Below are positions 7,720-15,707 of a stretch of DNA of 23,425 nucleotides, one piece after another. The translations under genes and the position numbers were made by a program. Below the pieces are notes generated by a model. The model searched no databases. It was not told the origin of the DNA and was given only the letters and a program-made list of their open reading frames with translations. Each line of letters opens with the position of its first letter. Position 1 is the stretch's first letter. Source of the stretch: JAPLDP01 sp964628285 (GTDB taxonomy: Bacteria; Bacteroidota; Bacteroidia; Bacteroidales; JAGONC01); the NCBI GenBank assembly GCA_964628285.1, contig CAZVNP010000051.1, positions 1 to 23,425 of the forward strand. Reading direction: 5' to 3'.

Positions 7720-10700
7720 TCATTCTCCTGACGAGATCTGTATCGATCCTATTTCAGTATCGCCACCTTCGGAGTACAGTTTCAACCAGTCGTTATCATA
7801 GCGGTACCAGGGGTCCTGGGCGCTCACGCGGATGATGTAGTCACCGGTATCGCCCTGCTGTATGGCTTTGAGCACCACGCCGCCGTTCTTCCGGGCTCCG
7901 GCGCCATAGCTGAGAAAGAGACGCGGGCTGGTGTCGCTGACGCAACGGGCTTTGATGACGATGTAATTATTCTTTCGCGAGCGTATATCCACCGGCGTGA
8001 AGTCGTATTTCACTTCGGTGTTGCTCTTAATGACCACCGTGGTACCGGTGATGTTCACGATGGCATGTTCCTCGATGTACCGCTTGATATTTCTGATCTG
8101 GTTGGCGGGGTAAGCCTCATCGGGCTTGATGTCGAGAGCGGCTTGATAGGCCGTCAGCGCTTCGTCGAGGATCTTCTGGTTGTAAAGATTATCAGCCTTG
8201 GCAATGGCTTTCTCATATTCGGCTTTCATGGCCATCTCACGTGCGAGCAGGAGTTCTTCGGTCTGTTTCAGTTTCGTTCTGGGATATTCTTCATCAGGCT
8301 TGATGCCGATGGCATTCTGATACTGCACCTTGGCGTTCCTGTAATTTTCCTGGGTGAAGTACTGGTCGCCCATGGTGATGGCTTTGTTATAAGCTTCATC
8401 GCGCTGTTTGGCATCCTCGGCCAGGATGGTGTTGATTTCATTGATCTTCTGCTGGGGATAGGTCTCGCCGGGTTTTATGTTCAGGGCATTCTGATAGTCC
8501 GTCCTCGCGTTGTCGTAATCCTTCAGATTAAACGCCTTATCGGCGGCTGTGACGGCTTCATCATAGGCTTTTTGCACTTTTGCTGCAGCCAGCAGATTCC
8601 GAGCTTCTTCCATTCGCTTCGCCGGATACTCTTCCGCCGGCTTGATATTCAGGGCATTCTGGTACGATGTCACGGCTTTCTCATAATCTTTGGCATCGAA
8701 CTGGCTGTCGCCTTGGACAATGGCTTGTTGATATGCTTTATCCTTGGCCGCCAGACCGGCGATGATCTTGTTTATTTCGGTGATCCTGTCCTGCGGGTAT
8801 TTCTCGCCGGGTTTTATCTCCAGGGCCTTGTTATAACCATCCAGGGCGTCCTGGTATTGCTTCCTGTTCAGGGCGTCGTCGGCAGCCTGTATGGCCGCCG
8901 AATAATCCTTGTCTTTTTTCATGACTGCCAGAAGGGTGTTGATCTCATTGGTTTTCTGGACAGGGTAAGTCTCATCGGGTTTGATGTTCCTGGCATTCTG
9001 ATATTCCGTCAGGGCACTGAGGTAGTCTTTGCTTTTAAAGGCGGCGTCGCCTTTGACGATGGCATTATTATAGGCTTCCTCGCTGGCGGCGGCATCGGCA
9101 AGGAGCTTATTGATTTCGTTTATTTTTTGCAGAGGGTAAGGTTCTTCAGGTTTGATCGCGGCGGCTTCCCGGTATGATGAAAGGGACTTATCATACACTC
9201 CTGAGTTGAAATAGTTGTCGGCGGCCGTGATGGCACGGTCATAGGCCTCATGTTGTGATTTCATGTCCGCCAGCAGTCGGTTGATCTCGGCAATCCTGTC
9301 TTTAGGGTATTGTTCCTCCGGTTTGATGGCCGATGCATCAGCATAACGCGCTGAAGCCTGATCGTACTCTTTCTGTCCGAAAAGACGGTCGGCATCCTTC
9401 AGGGTGGCATCATAGCTATTCTGTTCGGCTTTCATCTGCGACAGGATTTTATTGATCTCGGTTATCCTGTCTCTGGCATAGACGACTTCGGGCTTGATAC
9501 CCGATGCCGTTATGTATTCGTTGCGGGCATTCTCATAATCCTTTACCTGAAACAACTTGTCACCGTTGGCAATGGCATTCCTGTAAGTTTCTTCCTGTTC
9601 CTTAAGCACCGCCAGCAGCTCGTTGATGTTGTTGATCTTGATGTGAGGGTATTCCTCTGAGGGCATCGCCTTAATGGCCTCCTGATAAAAACGTGTGGCG
9701 TTGGGGTAATCTTTGAGCGTCATGCAGCTGTCGCCGGATGCGACGGCTTGGTTATATGCTTTTTGTCTGACCGCCAGGTCGCCGAGTATTTTATCTATTT
9801 CATCCACTTTCTTTTTCGGGTACTGCTGACCTGGGATAATGGATAACGCCTGTTGATAGGCATTCCGGGCTTCGGGGTAAGCGGCCGCCAGGTACAGGCT
9901 GTCGGCGGTGGCAATGGCTTTTTCATAATCCTGCTGCCTGGCCTGCTGGTCGGCGAAAATCTGGTTAATGGTGATGATACGTTGCGCCGGGTAAGGATCG
10001 CCACGGTTGATGATGAGGGCTTTCTTGTAAAATTCGAGGGCCTTGGTGTAATTCTTTTTGACGTAATAGTCGTCGGCGAGTCCGATGGCTTCGTTAAAGA
10101 CCTTTTGCTGCTCCGTGATGTCAGCCTGGATGGAGTCGATGGTGATGAGGCGGTTGGAAGGGTACTTTTCACCGGGTTTATAGGTCAGGGCGGCTTCGTA
10201 GTTCTTGCGGGCGTTGTCGTACTCTTTCCGGCTGAAGAGTGAATCGGCGGTGACAATGGCAGCTTTATAGGCGTTGTGTTTGGCCTGCAGGTCGGCCAGG
10301 ATGGCGTTGACCAGGGATATTTTTTCCCCGGGATAGTTTTCATCCGGCTTGATTTTAGCCGCCTTCTGATATTCGACTATAGCACCGTTGTATTCCTTCT
10401 GTTCCAAGAGATAATCACCCGTGGATATGGCTTTGTCATAGTCATTCTGTTGAGCCTGTGCCTGGGTGTTCAACCTGTTGATCTCGGCGATTTTGTCGCG
10501 TGGATATTGCTCCGCCGGCTTAATGCCTGCCGCCTGCTGGTAATGTATCAGGGCATCCGTATAATCCTGTTTGCTGAAGGCGGCATCGCCCTCTTTCAGA
10601 GCACCGGTGTAAGCCTCCTCTTTGGCTTTGGCGTCAGCCATGATCGGGTCGATCTTATCGATCATGCTCTGGGGATAGCGTTCATCGGGCTTCATAGCCG

Positions 10701-11613
10701 CCGCTTTACGGTATTCGCTTTTAGCCTTGTCGTATTGTTTGTCGATATAGAAATTATCGGCAACGGAAATGACGCTGTCATAATTGGATTGCCGGCGCTG
10801 CAGGGAAGCCAGGATGCCGTCGATCTCACTGATCCTGTTTTTGGGATAATGTTCTTCCGGTTTCACCCCCAATGCTTCCATATAAGTTTTCCTGGCATCC
10901 TCATATACTTTTATGTTAAAAAGGCTGTCGGCTTTGCCCACCAGTCGGTCATAATGTTCCTGCAGCTCTTTTTGTTTGGCCAGGATCTCGTTTATCTGCA
11001 TGATGCGGTCGAGGGGATATTGCTCGTGGGGTTTCAGGTCGCTGGCGGTCATATACTCCGCCTTGGCATCGCTATATTTTTTTGCGGCATAAAGGTCGTC
11101 GGCATGCAGGATAGCGGCGGCATAGGCCGCATCCACTTCGGGGTCGGACCAGATCTTGCTGATCTGCGCCAGCCTGTCTTTGGGATACTGGGCCGTGGGA
11201 TCTATCTTCAGCGCATTCTCATATTCCGTCTTGGCCCTTTTATAGTCGCCCGCCTTGAACCATTGCTCGGCCGAGGTGATGGCCGCCTCAAAGAGAATGT
11301 TCTTGGTTTTCTGGTCGTCGATGAGGTTCCTGAGCTTCTGAATCCTCTCATTCACATGCCTGTCGCCAGCGATGATCTTGGCGGCATTCTGGTAGTCGTA
11401 AAAGGCATTGTCATACTTACCCTCATCATAGTATTGATCGGCACGCAGCACCGTCTCACGGAACAGGGCGGAGTCCTGCGGCGTCGGCATGACCTGGGCG
11501 GCAAGAGACCAGGGAAGCACGACGATCAGGACGAAAAATATTAAGGCGCGGTGCCGTCCGCTTTTCTCCCGACCCTTTCCGTTTGTTCCCGCAACGGTGT
11601 GCCTGACAGCCAT
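7720..11613 (-). CDS. Exported giant TPR protein with twenty 57-residue repeats
   Basis: A protein of about 1297 residues. Residues 1-40 are a signal peptide: a basic stretch (GKGREKSGRHR), a hydrophobic core (ALIFFVLIVVLPW) and SLAAQ. Residues 51-1185 hold twenty consecutive units of about 57 residues. Each unit is a TPR helix pair (consensus Y..AI..AD..F..K.Y..A...Y..A) followed by IKP.E.YP and a third helix (..RI.EIN.ILA). Units 1, 2 and 9 are the most diverged, while units 15 and 17-19 nearly share YQNALNIKP. Residues 1186-1297 are a beta-rich domain (LFLSYGAGA, GDYIIRVSAQDPWYRYDNDW) of unknown family. TPR solenoids bind proteins, so a periplasmic or surface scaffold is plausible. The frame extends to 11751, but ATG 11613 gives the signal peptide and lies 36 bases after a -7 element. 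The reverse strand stays open because of the repeat's codon pattern and is not coding. Confidence 0.93.
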   Translation of the reverse strand: MAVRHTVAGTNGKGREKSGRHRALIFFVLIVVLPWSLAAQVMPTPQDSALFRETVLRADQYYDEGKYDNAFYDYQNAAKIIAGDRHVNERIQKLRNLIDDQKTKNILFEAAITSAEQWFKAGDYKRAKTEYENALKIDPTAQYPKDRLAQISKIWSDPEVDAAYAAAILHADDLYAAKKYSDAKAEYMTASDLKPHEQYPLDRIMQINEILAKQKELQEHYDRLVGKADSLFNIKVYEDARKTYMEALGVKPEEHYPKNRISEIDGILASLQRRQSNYDSVISVADNFYIDKQYDKAKSEYRKAAAMKPDERYPQSMIDKIDPIMADAKAKEEAYTGALKEGDAAFSKQDYTDALIHYQQAAGIKPAEQYPRDKIAEINRLNTQAQAQQNDYDKAISTGDYLLEQKEYNGAIVEYQKAAKIKPDENYPGEKISLVNAILADLQAKHNAYKAAIVTADSLFSRKEYDNARKNYEAALTYKPGEKYPSNRLITIDSIQADITEQQKVFNEAIGLADDYYVKKNYTKALEFYKKALIINRGDPYPAQRIITINQIFADQQARQQDYEKAIATADSLYLAAAYPEARNAYQQALSIIPGQQYPKKKVDEIDKILGDLAVRQKAYNQAVASGDSCMTLKDYPNATRFYQEAIKAMPSEEYPHIKINNINELLAVLKEQEETYRNAIANGDKLFQVKDYENARNEYITASGIKPEVVYARDRITEINKILSQMKAEQNSYDATLKDADRLFGQKEYDQASARYADASAIKPEEQYPKDRIAEINRLLADMKSQHEAYDRAITAADNYFNSGVYDKSLSSYREAAAIKPEEPYPLQKINEINKLLADAAASEEAYNNAIVKGDAAFKSKDYLSALTEYQNARNIKPDETYPVQKTNEINTLLAVMKKDKDYSAAIQAADDALNRKQYQDALDGYNKALEIKPGEKYPQDRITEINKIIAGLAAKDKAYQQAIVQGDSQFDAKDYEKAVTSYQNALNIKPAEEYPAKRMEEARNLLAAAKVQKAYDEAVTAADKAFNLKDYDNARTDYQNALNIKPGETYPQQKINEINTILAEDAKQRDEAYNKAITMGDQYFTQENYRNAKVQYQNAIGIKPDEEYPRTKLKQTEELLLAREMAMKAEYEKAIAKADNLYNQKILDEALTAYQAALDIKPDEAYPANQIRNIKRYIEEHAIVNITGTTVVIKSNTEVKYDFTPVDIRSRKNNYIVIKARCVSDTSPRLFLSYGAGARKNGGVVLKAIQQGDTGDYIIRVSAQDPWYRYDNDWLKLYSEGGDTEIGSIQISSGE
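8059..11463 (-). repeat. Tandem coding repeat, 20 units of about 171 bp (57 residues)
   Basis: The repeat block inside the giant TPR gene. The period is 57 residues, recognised by recurring IKP.E.YP followed by an R/K-I..IN helix. A few units are 56 or 58 residues. At DNA level the copies are diverged, so this is an old array rather than a fresh duplication, with more alike units near the 3' end. Confidence 0.9.
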
Positions 11614-11648
11614 CTCAACAAAATGATTAGGGATTATTTTTACGGTTT

Positions 11649-11656
11649 CAAAGATA
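11649..11656 (-). promoter_or_regulatory. -7 element (TATCTTTG) for the TPR gene
   Basis: The minus-strand bases TATCTTTG match the TAnnTTTG consensus exactly. Transcription would start near 11642, giving a leader of about 29 bases to ATG 11613. It suggests the TPR gene has its own promoter after lolD. It also argues against the longer frame starting at 11751. No good -33 match is seen. Confidence 0.5.
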
Positions 11657-11719
11657 AAATGATGCAGTTTAATATGTTCCTTAACGTTAAAAAGCGGTAT
11701 TTGTTTTACCCGGACTATT

Positions 11720-11752
11720 GCACAACATGCGCTTGCGGTGATGCCTGTCACC
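11720..11752 (-). terminator. Two tandem hairpins at the lolD stop codon (weak terminator candidate)
   Basis: On the minus strand GGTGA-CAGGCA-TCACC (11752-11737) is a perfect five-base-pair stem that includes the lolD stop codon. It is followed at once by GCGCA-TGT-TGTGC (11732-11720), a five-pair stem with one G-U pair. No U-tract follows, so intrinsic termination is doubtful. They could instead protect the mRNA end. Confidence 0.25.
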
Positions 11753-12401
11753 TCAGGATGATGCCGTCTTTGATCTGCAGTTTTTTGTCGGCCATATCGG
11801 CGAACTCTTCATTATGGGTGACGATGACGAAGGTTTGATGGTACTTGTCACGTAAGGTGAAGAACAGCCGGTGCAGCTCCCTGGCGTTGGTGGAATCGAG
11901 GTTCCCCGACGGCTCATCGGCCAGGATGACGGAGGGGTTGTTGACGAGGGCCCTGGCGACGGCCACCCTTTGCTGCTCGCCGCCGGAGAGCTCCGCGGGC
12001 TTGTGGTGGAGACGTTCCCCCAGGTCAAGGAATTGCAGAATGTCACGGGCTTTTTCCTCGGCTTCACGGCGTGATATCCTGGCGATGAAAGCCGGAATAC
12101 ACGTGTTCTCCAGGGCGGTGAACTCAGGCAGCAGATGATGGAACTGGAAGACAAAGCCGATGTGTTTGTTCCGGAAGGCGGCCATCTCCCGGTCAGGTAA
12201 CCTGCCGACATCCACATCATTGATGCGTATGGTTCCATTATCAGGCTTGTCGAGGGTGCCGATGATCTGCAGCAGCGTGGTCTTGCCGGCACCTGAGGCT
12301 CCCACGATGGAGACGATCTCTCCCTTGTCTACATGCAGGTCAATGCCTTTGAGGACCTTCAGCGTACCGAAAGATTTATGGATATGGCTCACATCGATCA
12401 T
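11748..12401 (-). CDS. lolD: ABC transporter ATP-binding protein, LolD family
   Basis: A 217-residue ATPase that matches LolD, the energy subunit of the LolCDE complex that extracts lipoproteins from the inner membrane for transfer to LolA. Visible motifs are Walker A GASGAGKTT at 34-42, Q-loop FVFQFHHLLPEF at 83-94, signature LSGGEQQR at 138-145, Walker B VILADEPSGNLD at 158-169 and the H-loop VTHNEEF at 194-200. Length (about 220-235 usual), the FQ.HHLLPEF Q-loop and SGNLDS after Walker B favour LolD over the macrolide-export relatives (MacB/FtsE type). No permease gene is adjacent, so the partner must be elsewhere; related ATPases could serve another MacB-like exporter. It is divergent from sucC, with its own TACCTTTG element 18 bases upstream. 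Confidence 0.88.
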   Translation of the reverse strand: MIDVSHIHKSFGTLKVLKGIDLHVDKGEIVSIVGASGAGKTTLLQIIGTLDKPDNGTIRINDVDVGRLPDREMAAFRNKHIGFVFQFHHLLPEFTALENTCIPAFIARISRREAEEKARDILQFLDLGERLHHKPAELSGGEQQRVAVARALVNNPSVILADEPSGNLDSTNARELHRLFFTLRDKYHQTFVIVTHNEEFADMADKKLQIKDGIILR

Positions 12402-12418
12402 GAGCGGACCTTTGGCGT

Positions 12419-12426
12419 CAAAGGTA
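12419..12426 (-). promoter_or_regulatory. -7 element (TACCTTTG) for lolD
   Basis: The minus-strand bases TACCTTTG match TAnnTTTG. The start site would be near 12412, only about 11 bases before the ATG at 12401, so the leader would be very short. No -33 element is obvious. It is less certain than the sucC element on the other strand of the same gap. Confidence 0.35.
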
Positions 12427-12477
12427 CTGAAAAGAATTTAATTGGACTGCCCCGTCCTATTTTATGTATATTTATGC

Positions 12478-12506
12478 TTGATGCTACGAATTTCTCTTTA
12501 TTTTTG
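12478..12506 (+). promoter_or_regulatory. Promoter for sucC: TTG, 18-base spacer, TATTTTTG
   Basis: TATTTTTG at 12499-12506 is an exact TAnnTTTG match, and TTG at 12478-12480 lies 18 bases upstream, close to the usual -33/-7 arrangement of Bacteroidetes promoters. Initiation near 12513 would give a leader of about 22 bases before ATG 12535. This is the most complete promoter in the window and may drive the whole sucC-gcvT-comB-DPP III run. Confidence 0.55.
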
Positions 12507-12534
12507 ACCGGCGAATCAATTAATCCGTTGATAG

Positions 12535-13746
12535 ATGAATTTGCACGAATATCAGTCCAAGTCTATTTTAAAGAAATATGGTGTGAATGTCCCTGAAGGT
12601 ATGGTGGCGTCATCGCCGGAGCAGGCTGTCGATGCGGCCTGGATCGTACGTGAGCACAGCGGATCGGACAAGTGGGCCGTTAAAGCCCAGATTCATGCCG
12701 GCGGCAGAGGCAAAGCCGGCGGCATCAAAATAGCCAATTCATTTGATGAGGTGAAGGAATACGCCAAGCAGATCATCGGCATGAGGCTGATTACGCCACA
12801 GACAGGTGCCGAAGGCAAAATAGTGAGCAAGGTGCTCATCGAACAAAATATATTTTATCCCGGCGAGTCAAAGATAGCCGAATATTACATGAGTATTCTG
12901 CTCAACAGGGAGTTGGGGAGATACATGATATTGTATTCACGTCGCGGCGGCATGGACATTGAACAGGTGGCCTCCGAGACGCCTGAGCAGATTTACCGTG
13001 AGGAGGTGGAGCCCTGCATTGGCGTCACCACTTTCCAGTGCCGCAAGATAGGTTTCAACCTGGGATTGAAGGGTAAGGCCCTGAAGGAGATCATGACTTT
13101 CGTACCGGCGCTGTACAAGGCTTTCACCGAGTCGGATGCCTCGCTGGCGGAGATCAACCCTGTATTCAAGACCAGCGACGATAAGATATATGCCGCCGAC
13201 GCCAAAGTAGTCATCGACGACAATGCCTTGTACCGTCATCCTGACATCTACCAGATGCGTGACCTCGCCGAGGAAGATCCCATCGAGGTGGAGGCGGGTA
13301 AATACGACCTTAACTATATCAAACTGAATGGTCATATCGGTTGCATGGTCAACGGCGCCGGGCTGGCCATGGCCACCATGGACATCATCAAGCTCTCCGG
13401 CGGTGAGCCGGCCAACTTCCTCGACGTCGGCGGCTCCGCCAGCGCCAAGAGGGTAGAGGAAGGGTTCCGCATCATCCTGTCCGATTCCAACGTCGAAGGC
13501 ATCCTGCTGAACATCTTCGGCGGCATCGTGCGTTGTGATATCGTGGCACAGGGCGTCGTCGACGCCTGCAGAGCCCTCGGCGAGATCAAGGTGCCCATCA
13601 TCGTCAGACTGCAGGGGACCAACGCCGCTGAAGGCAAGAAGATCATCGATGAGTCGGGTCTCAAGGTATACTCAGCCCTGCAACTGCAGGACGCTGCCGA
13701 CCTCATCACCACGGTGATGAAAAAACACCACACGGAATCCAATTGA
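12535..13746 (+). CDS. sucC: Succinate-CoA ligase (succinyl-CoA synthetase) beta subunit
   Basis: A 403-residue subunit of the citric acid cycle enzyme that makes succinyl-CoA and ADP or GDP from succinate, CoA and ATP or GTP, or the reverse. The N-terminus MNLHEYQSKSILKKYGV is the family signature of the ATP-grasp domain. AQIHAGGRGKAGG at 51-63 is the nucleotide-binding loop. The C-terminal CoA-ligase domain shows GGSASAKRVEEGF, NIFGGIVRCDIVAQGV and IVRLQGTNAAEGKKI. Length is slightly above the 388 residues of E. coli SucC. The partner alpha subunit (sucD), usually adjacent, is not next to it: the next gene is gcvT, 49 bases downstream. The nucleotide preference (ATP or GTP) cannot be read from this. 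A TTG-N18-TATTTTTG promoter lies directly upstream. Confidence 0.95.
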   Translation: MNLHEYQSKSILKKYGVNVPEGMVASSPEQAVDAAWIVREHSGSDKWAVKAQIHAGGRGKAGGIKIANSFDEVKEYAKQIIGMRLITPQTGAEGKIVSKVLIEQNIFYPGESKIAEYYMSILLNRELGRYMILYSRRGGMDIEQVASETPEQIYREEVEPCIGVTTFQCRKIGFNLGLKGKALKEIMTFVPALYKAFTESDASLAEINPVFKTSDDKIYAADAKVVIDDNALYRHPDIYQMRDLAEEDPIEVEAGKYDLNYIKLNGHIGCMVNGAGLAMATMDIIKLSGGEPANFLDVGGSASAKRVEEGFRIILSDSNVEGILLNIFGGIVRCDIVAQGVVDACRALGEIKVPIIVRLQGTNAAEGKKIIDESGLKVYSALQLQDAADLITTVMKKHHTESN

Positions 13747-13795
13747 GATCCGGTCCGAAAACAATCCTGTCATAGAAATTATCACTCTTGTAACA

Positions 13796-14908
13796 ATGAA
13801 ATACACAGCATTTACAAAATTTCACGAAGAGCAGGGCGGACGTATGGTTGAGTTTGCAGGGTACCGCATGCCGCTGCAGTTTGAAGGGGTCATCGCCGAG
13901 CATGAGACCGTGCGCAACGGCGTCGGCGTCTTTGATGTCTCACACATGGGTGAGATATGGATTAAGGGCGAGGCGGCGCTGGACCTCCTCCAGCACATCA
14001 CCTCCAACGATGTCTCACGTCTTTATGACGGCAAGGTGCAGTACTCGTGCCTGCCCAACGGCCGTGGTGGCATCGTCGACGACCTCCTGGTATACCGTAT
14101 CAATGCCGCCTCTTACCTGCTGGTGGTCAATGCCGCCAACATTGAAAAGGACTGGCGGTGGATAGTGGCACAGGGTGAGCGTTTCGGCCTGAAGCCGGGG
14201 CAAGGTCTCCGTAACGCCTCCGATGCGACGGCCCAGCTGGCGGTGCAGGGACCGCTGGCTCTCCGGGCCATGCGGAAACTGATCCGCGAACCGGTGACGG
14301 AGATGGAATATTACACCTTTAAGATCGTGGAGTTTGCCGGCGTGAAGGATGTCATATTCTCCACGACAGGCTACACCGGCTCAGGAGGCTGTGAGATATA
14401 CATGAAAAATGAAGACGGCCCGGCCGTCTGGAAAGCCGTCTTTGAGGCAGGCAGGGAGTACGGCATCAAACCCGTCGGCCTGGGTGCCCGCGACACGCTG
14501 CGGCTCGAGATGGGCTTCTGCCTCTATGGCAATGACATCGACGACACCACCTCACCACTGGAGGCAGGCCTGGGATGGATAACCAAATTCACCGACACCA
14601 AGGACTTTATCGACAAGGATTTCCTGCTGCGGCAGAAAGCCGACGGTTTGTCGCGCAAGCTGGTGGGTTTCCGCATGACCGACAAAGGCATCGCCCGGCA
14701 GCATTACCCTATCACCGATGCTGACGGCGTCAGGATAGGGGAGGTGACATCGGGGACCATGGCGCCGACGCTGAAGGTGCCCATAGGGATGGGGTATGTC
14801 AGCAAAGGCTTCTGGGAGCCGGGCACGGAGATCATGATCACCATACGCGACAAAGGACTGAGGGCTGAAGTTGTCAGGATGCCGTTCTATAAACCCGACA
14901 CACAGTAG
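13796..14908 (+). CDS. gcvT: Glycine cleavage system T protein (aminomethyltransferase)
   Basis: A 370-residue cytosolic enzyme that moves the methylene group from the aminomethyl-lipoyl H protein to tetrahydrofolate, releasing ammonia. The family landmarks are FAGYRMPLQF at 20-29, VGVFDVSHMGEI at 43-53, and GRGGIVDDLLVYR at 89-101 with the folate-binding aspartate (D95 or D96). RLEMGFCLYGNDID and SPLEAGLGW are in the middle, and IGEVTSGTMAPTLKVPIGMGYV is near the C-terminus. Length is normal for GcvT. The other glycine cleavage genes (gcvP, gcvH) are not in the window, which is common in Bacteroidota, where gcv genes are scattered. It probably belongs to a unit with sucC (49-base gap) and the ComB-like gene (19-base gap). 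Confidence 0.96.
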   Translation: MKYTAFTKFHEEQGGRMVEFAGYRMPLQFEGVIAEHETVRNGVGVFDVSHMGEIWIKGEAALDLLQHITSNDVSRLYDGKVQYSCLPNGRGGIVDDLLVYRINAASYLLVVNAANIEKDWRWIVAQGERFGLKPGQGLRNASDATAQLAVQGPLALRAMRKLIREPVTEMEYYTFKIVEFAGVKDVIFSTTGYTGSGGCEIYMKNEDGPAVWKAVFEAGREYGIKPVGLGARDTLRLEMGFCLYGNDIDDTTSPLEAGLGWITKFTDTKDFIDKDFLLRQKADGLSRKLVGFRMTDKGIARQHYPITDADGVRIGEVTSGTMAPTLKVPIGMGYVSKGFWEPGTEIMITIRDKGLRAEVVRMPFYKPDTQ

Positions 14909-14927
14909 TCCTGCATACTCTGCTCGC

Positions 14928-15677
14928 ATGACAGAAGAGAATAAAGGACATACCGTAGAGGTTTGCTTTTCACCCGTCTTGTTCCCATTTATCACGACGG
15001 AGGACGACCTGGTGGTGGTCATTGCCGATATACTGCGTGCCACCACTTCCATTTGCGCTGCTTTTCATTACGGTGCGAAAGAGATCATTCCCGTTGCCAC
15101 CCTTGAAGAAGCACGGGAATATAAGCAACGCGGTTACCTGGTTACCGCCGAGAGGGAAGGGCGGAAGCCTCCTTTTGCGGATTTCGATAATTCACCCTTT
15201 GAATACCAAAACGGACAGGTCAAAGACAAAAGCCTTGTCTATTGCACCACCAACGGCACCCGTGCCATACGCATGGCCGGGGAGATGACCGGAGTGGTCC
15301 TCGGAGCTTTTTCGAACATTACCGTGCTGGCATCCAGGCTCCTCCGGCAGAAAAAGAACACCGTGGTGTTGTGTGCCGGATGGAAAAACACGTTCAGCCT
15401 GGAGGACACCCTGTTCGCCGGTGCCCTGACGTCGATGTTAACCGCCAGGAAAACCTATGAAATAACCGGTGACTCTGCTGTCGCGGCTCTGACCCTGTGG
15501 CAGGCGGCCCGGGACAACCCGATTCATTATGTCAGCATGGCCTCCCACCTGAAAAGACTGAAAAAGCTGGGTCTGGACGACATCCTCGAATATGCCGTGA
15601 AAACCGATACAACGCCCGTCATACCGGTATTTGAAAATGGCAGGCTCATCAATAAAGCGACTTCATACAACTTGTAA
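14928..15677 (+). CDS. comB: 2-phosphosulfolactate phosphatase family protein (ComB-like)
   Basis: A 249-residue member of the ComB family, Mg-dependent acid phosphatases acting on 2-phosphosulfolactate in coenzyme M biosynthesis in archaea. Landmarks are VIADILRATTSICAAFHYGA at 31-50, the PVATLEEA segment at 55-62, TAEREGRKPPFADFDNSPFE at 73-92 and TTNGTRAI at 107-114. The glycine normally preceding D-x-GNSP-like loops is partly changed, but the pattern is clear. I chose ATG 14928. The frame extends 57 bases upstream into gcvT, but that part encodes nothing family-like. No comA, comC or other sulfonate gene is adjacent, so the true substrate may differ. ComB-like proteins are widespread in bacteria that make no coenzyme M, and their role there is unclear. 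The gap to gcvT is 19 bases and to the peptidase gene 30. Confidence 0.82.
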   Translation: MTEENKGHTVEVCFSPVLFPFITTEDDLVVVIADILRATTSICAAFHYGAKEIIPVATLEEAREYKQRGYLVTAEREGRKPPFADFDNSPFEYQNGQVKDKSLVYCTTNGTRAIRMAGEMTGVVLGAFSNITVLASRLLRQKKNTVVLCAGWKNTFSLEDTLFAGALTSMLTARKTYEITGDSAVAALTLWQAARDNPIHYVSMASHLKRLKKLGLDDILEYAVKTDTTPVIPVFENGRLINKATSYNL

Positions 15678-15707
15678 AAAATTTAATTGTTATATTCTGT
15701 AAGTCTT

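Noticed and set aside
8059..11463. CRISPR or satellite-like array
   Set aside because: The 171-base period is a protein repeat in one continuous frame. Repeats are diverged and there are no unique spacers.
8065..11544. Long plus-strand open frames opposite the TPR gene (about 370 and 422 codons)
   Set aside because: They are the reverse complement of a repeated coding pattern, which keeps one antisense frame free of stops. The translations are low-complexity (repeated phenylalanine, isoleucine and glycine runs) with no domain, and the TPR frame explains the region fully.
11614..11751. N-terminal extension of the TPR frame to 11751
   Set aside because: It places about 46 residues before the signal peptide, overlaps the lolD stop, and would start upstream of the -7 element at 11649-11656.
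14871..14927. Longer start for the ComB-like gene
   Set aside because: It overlaps the end of gcvT and adds no family-like residues. ATG 14928 lies 19 bases after the gcvT stop and gives the normal family length.
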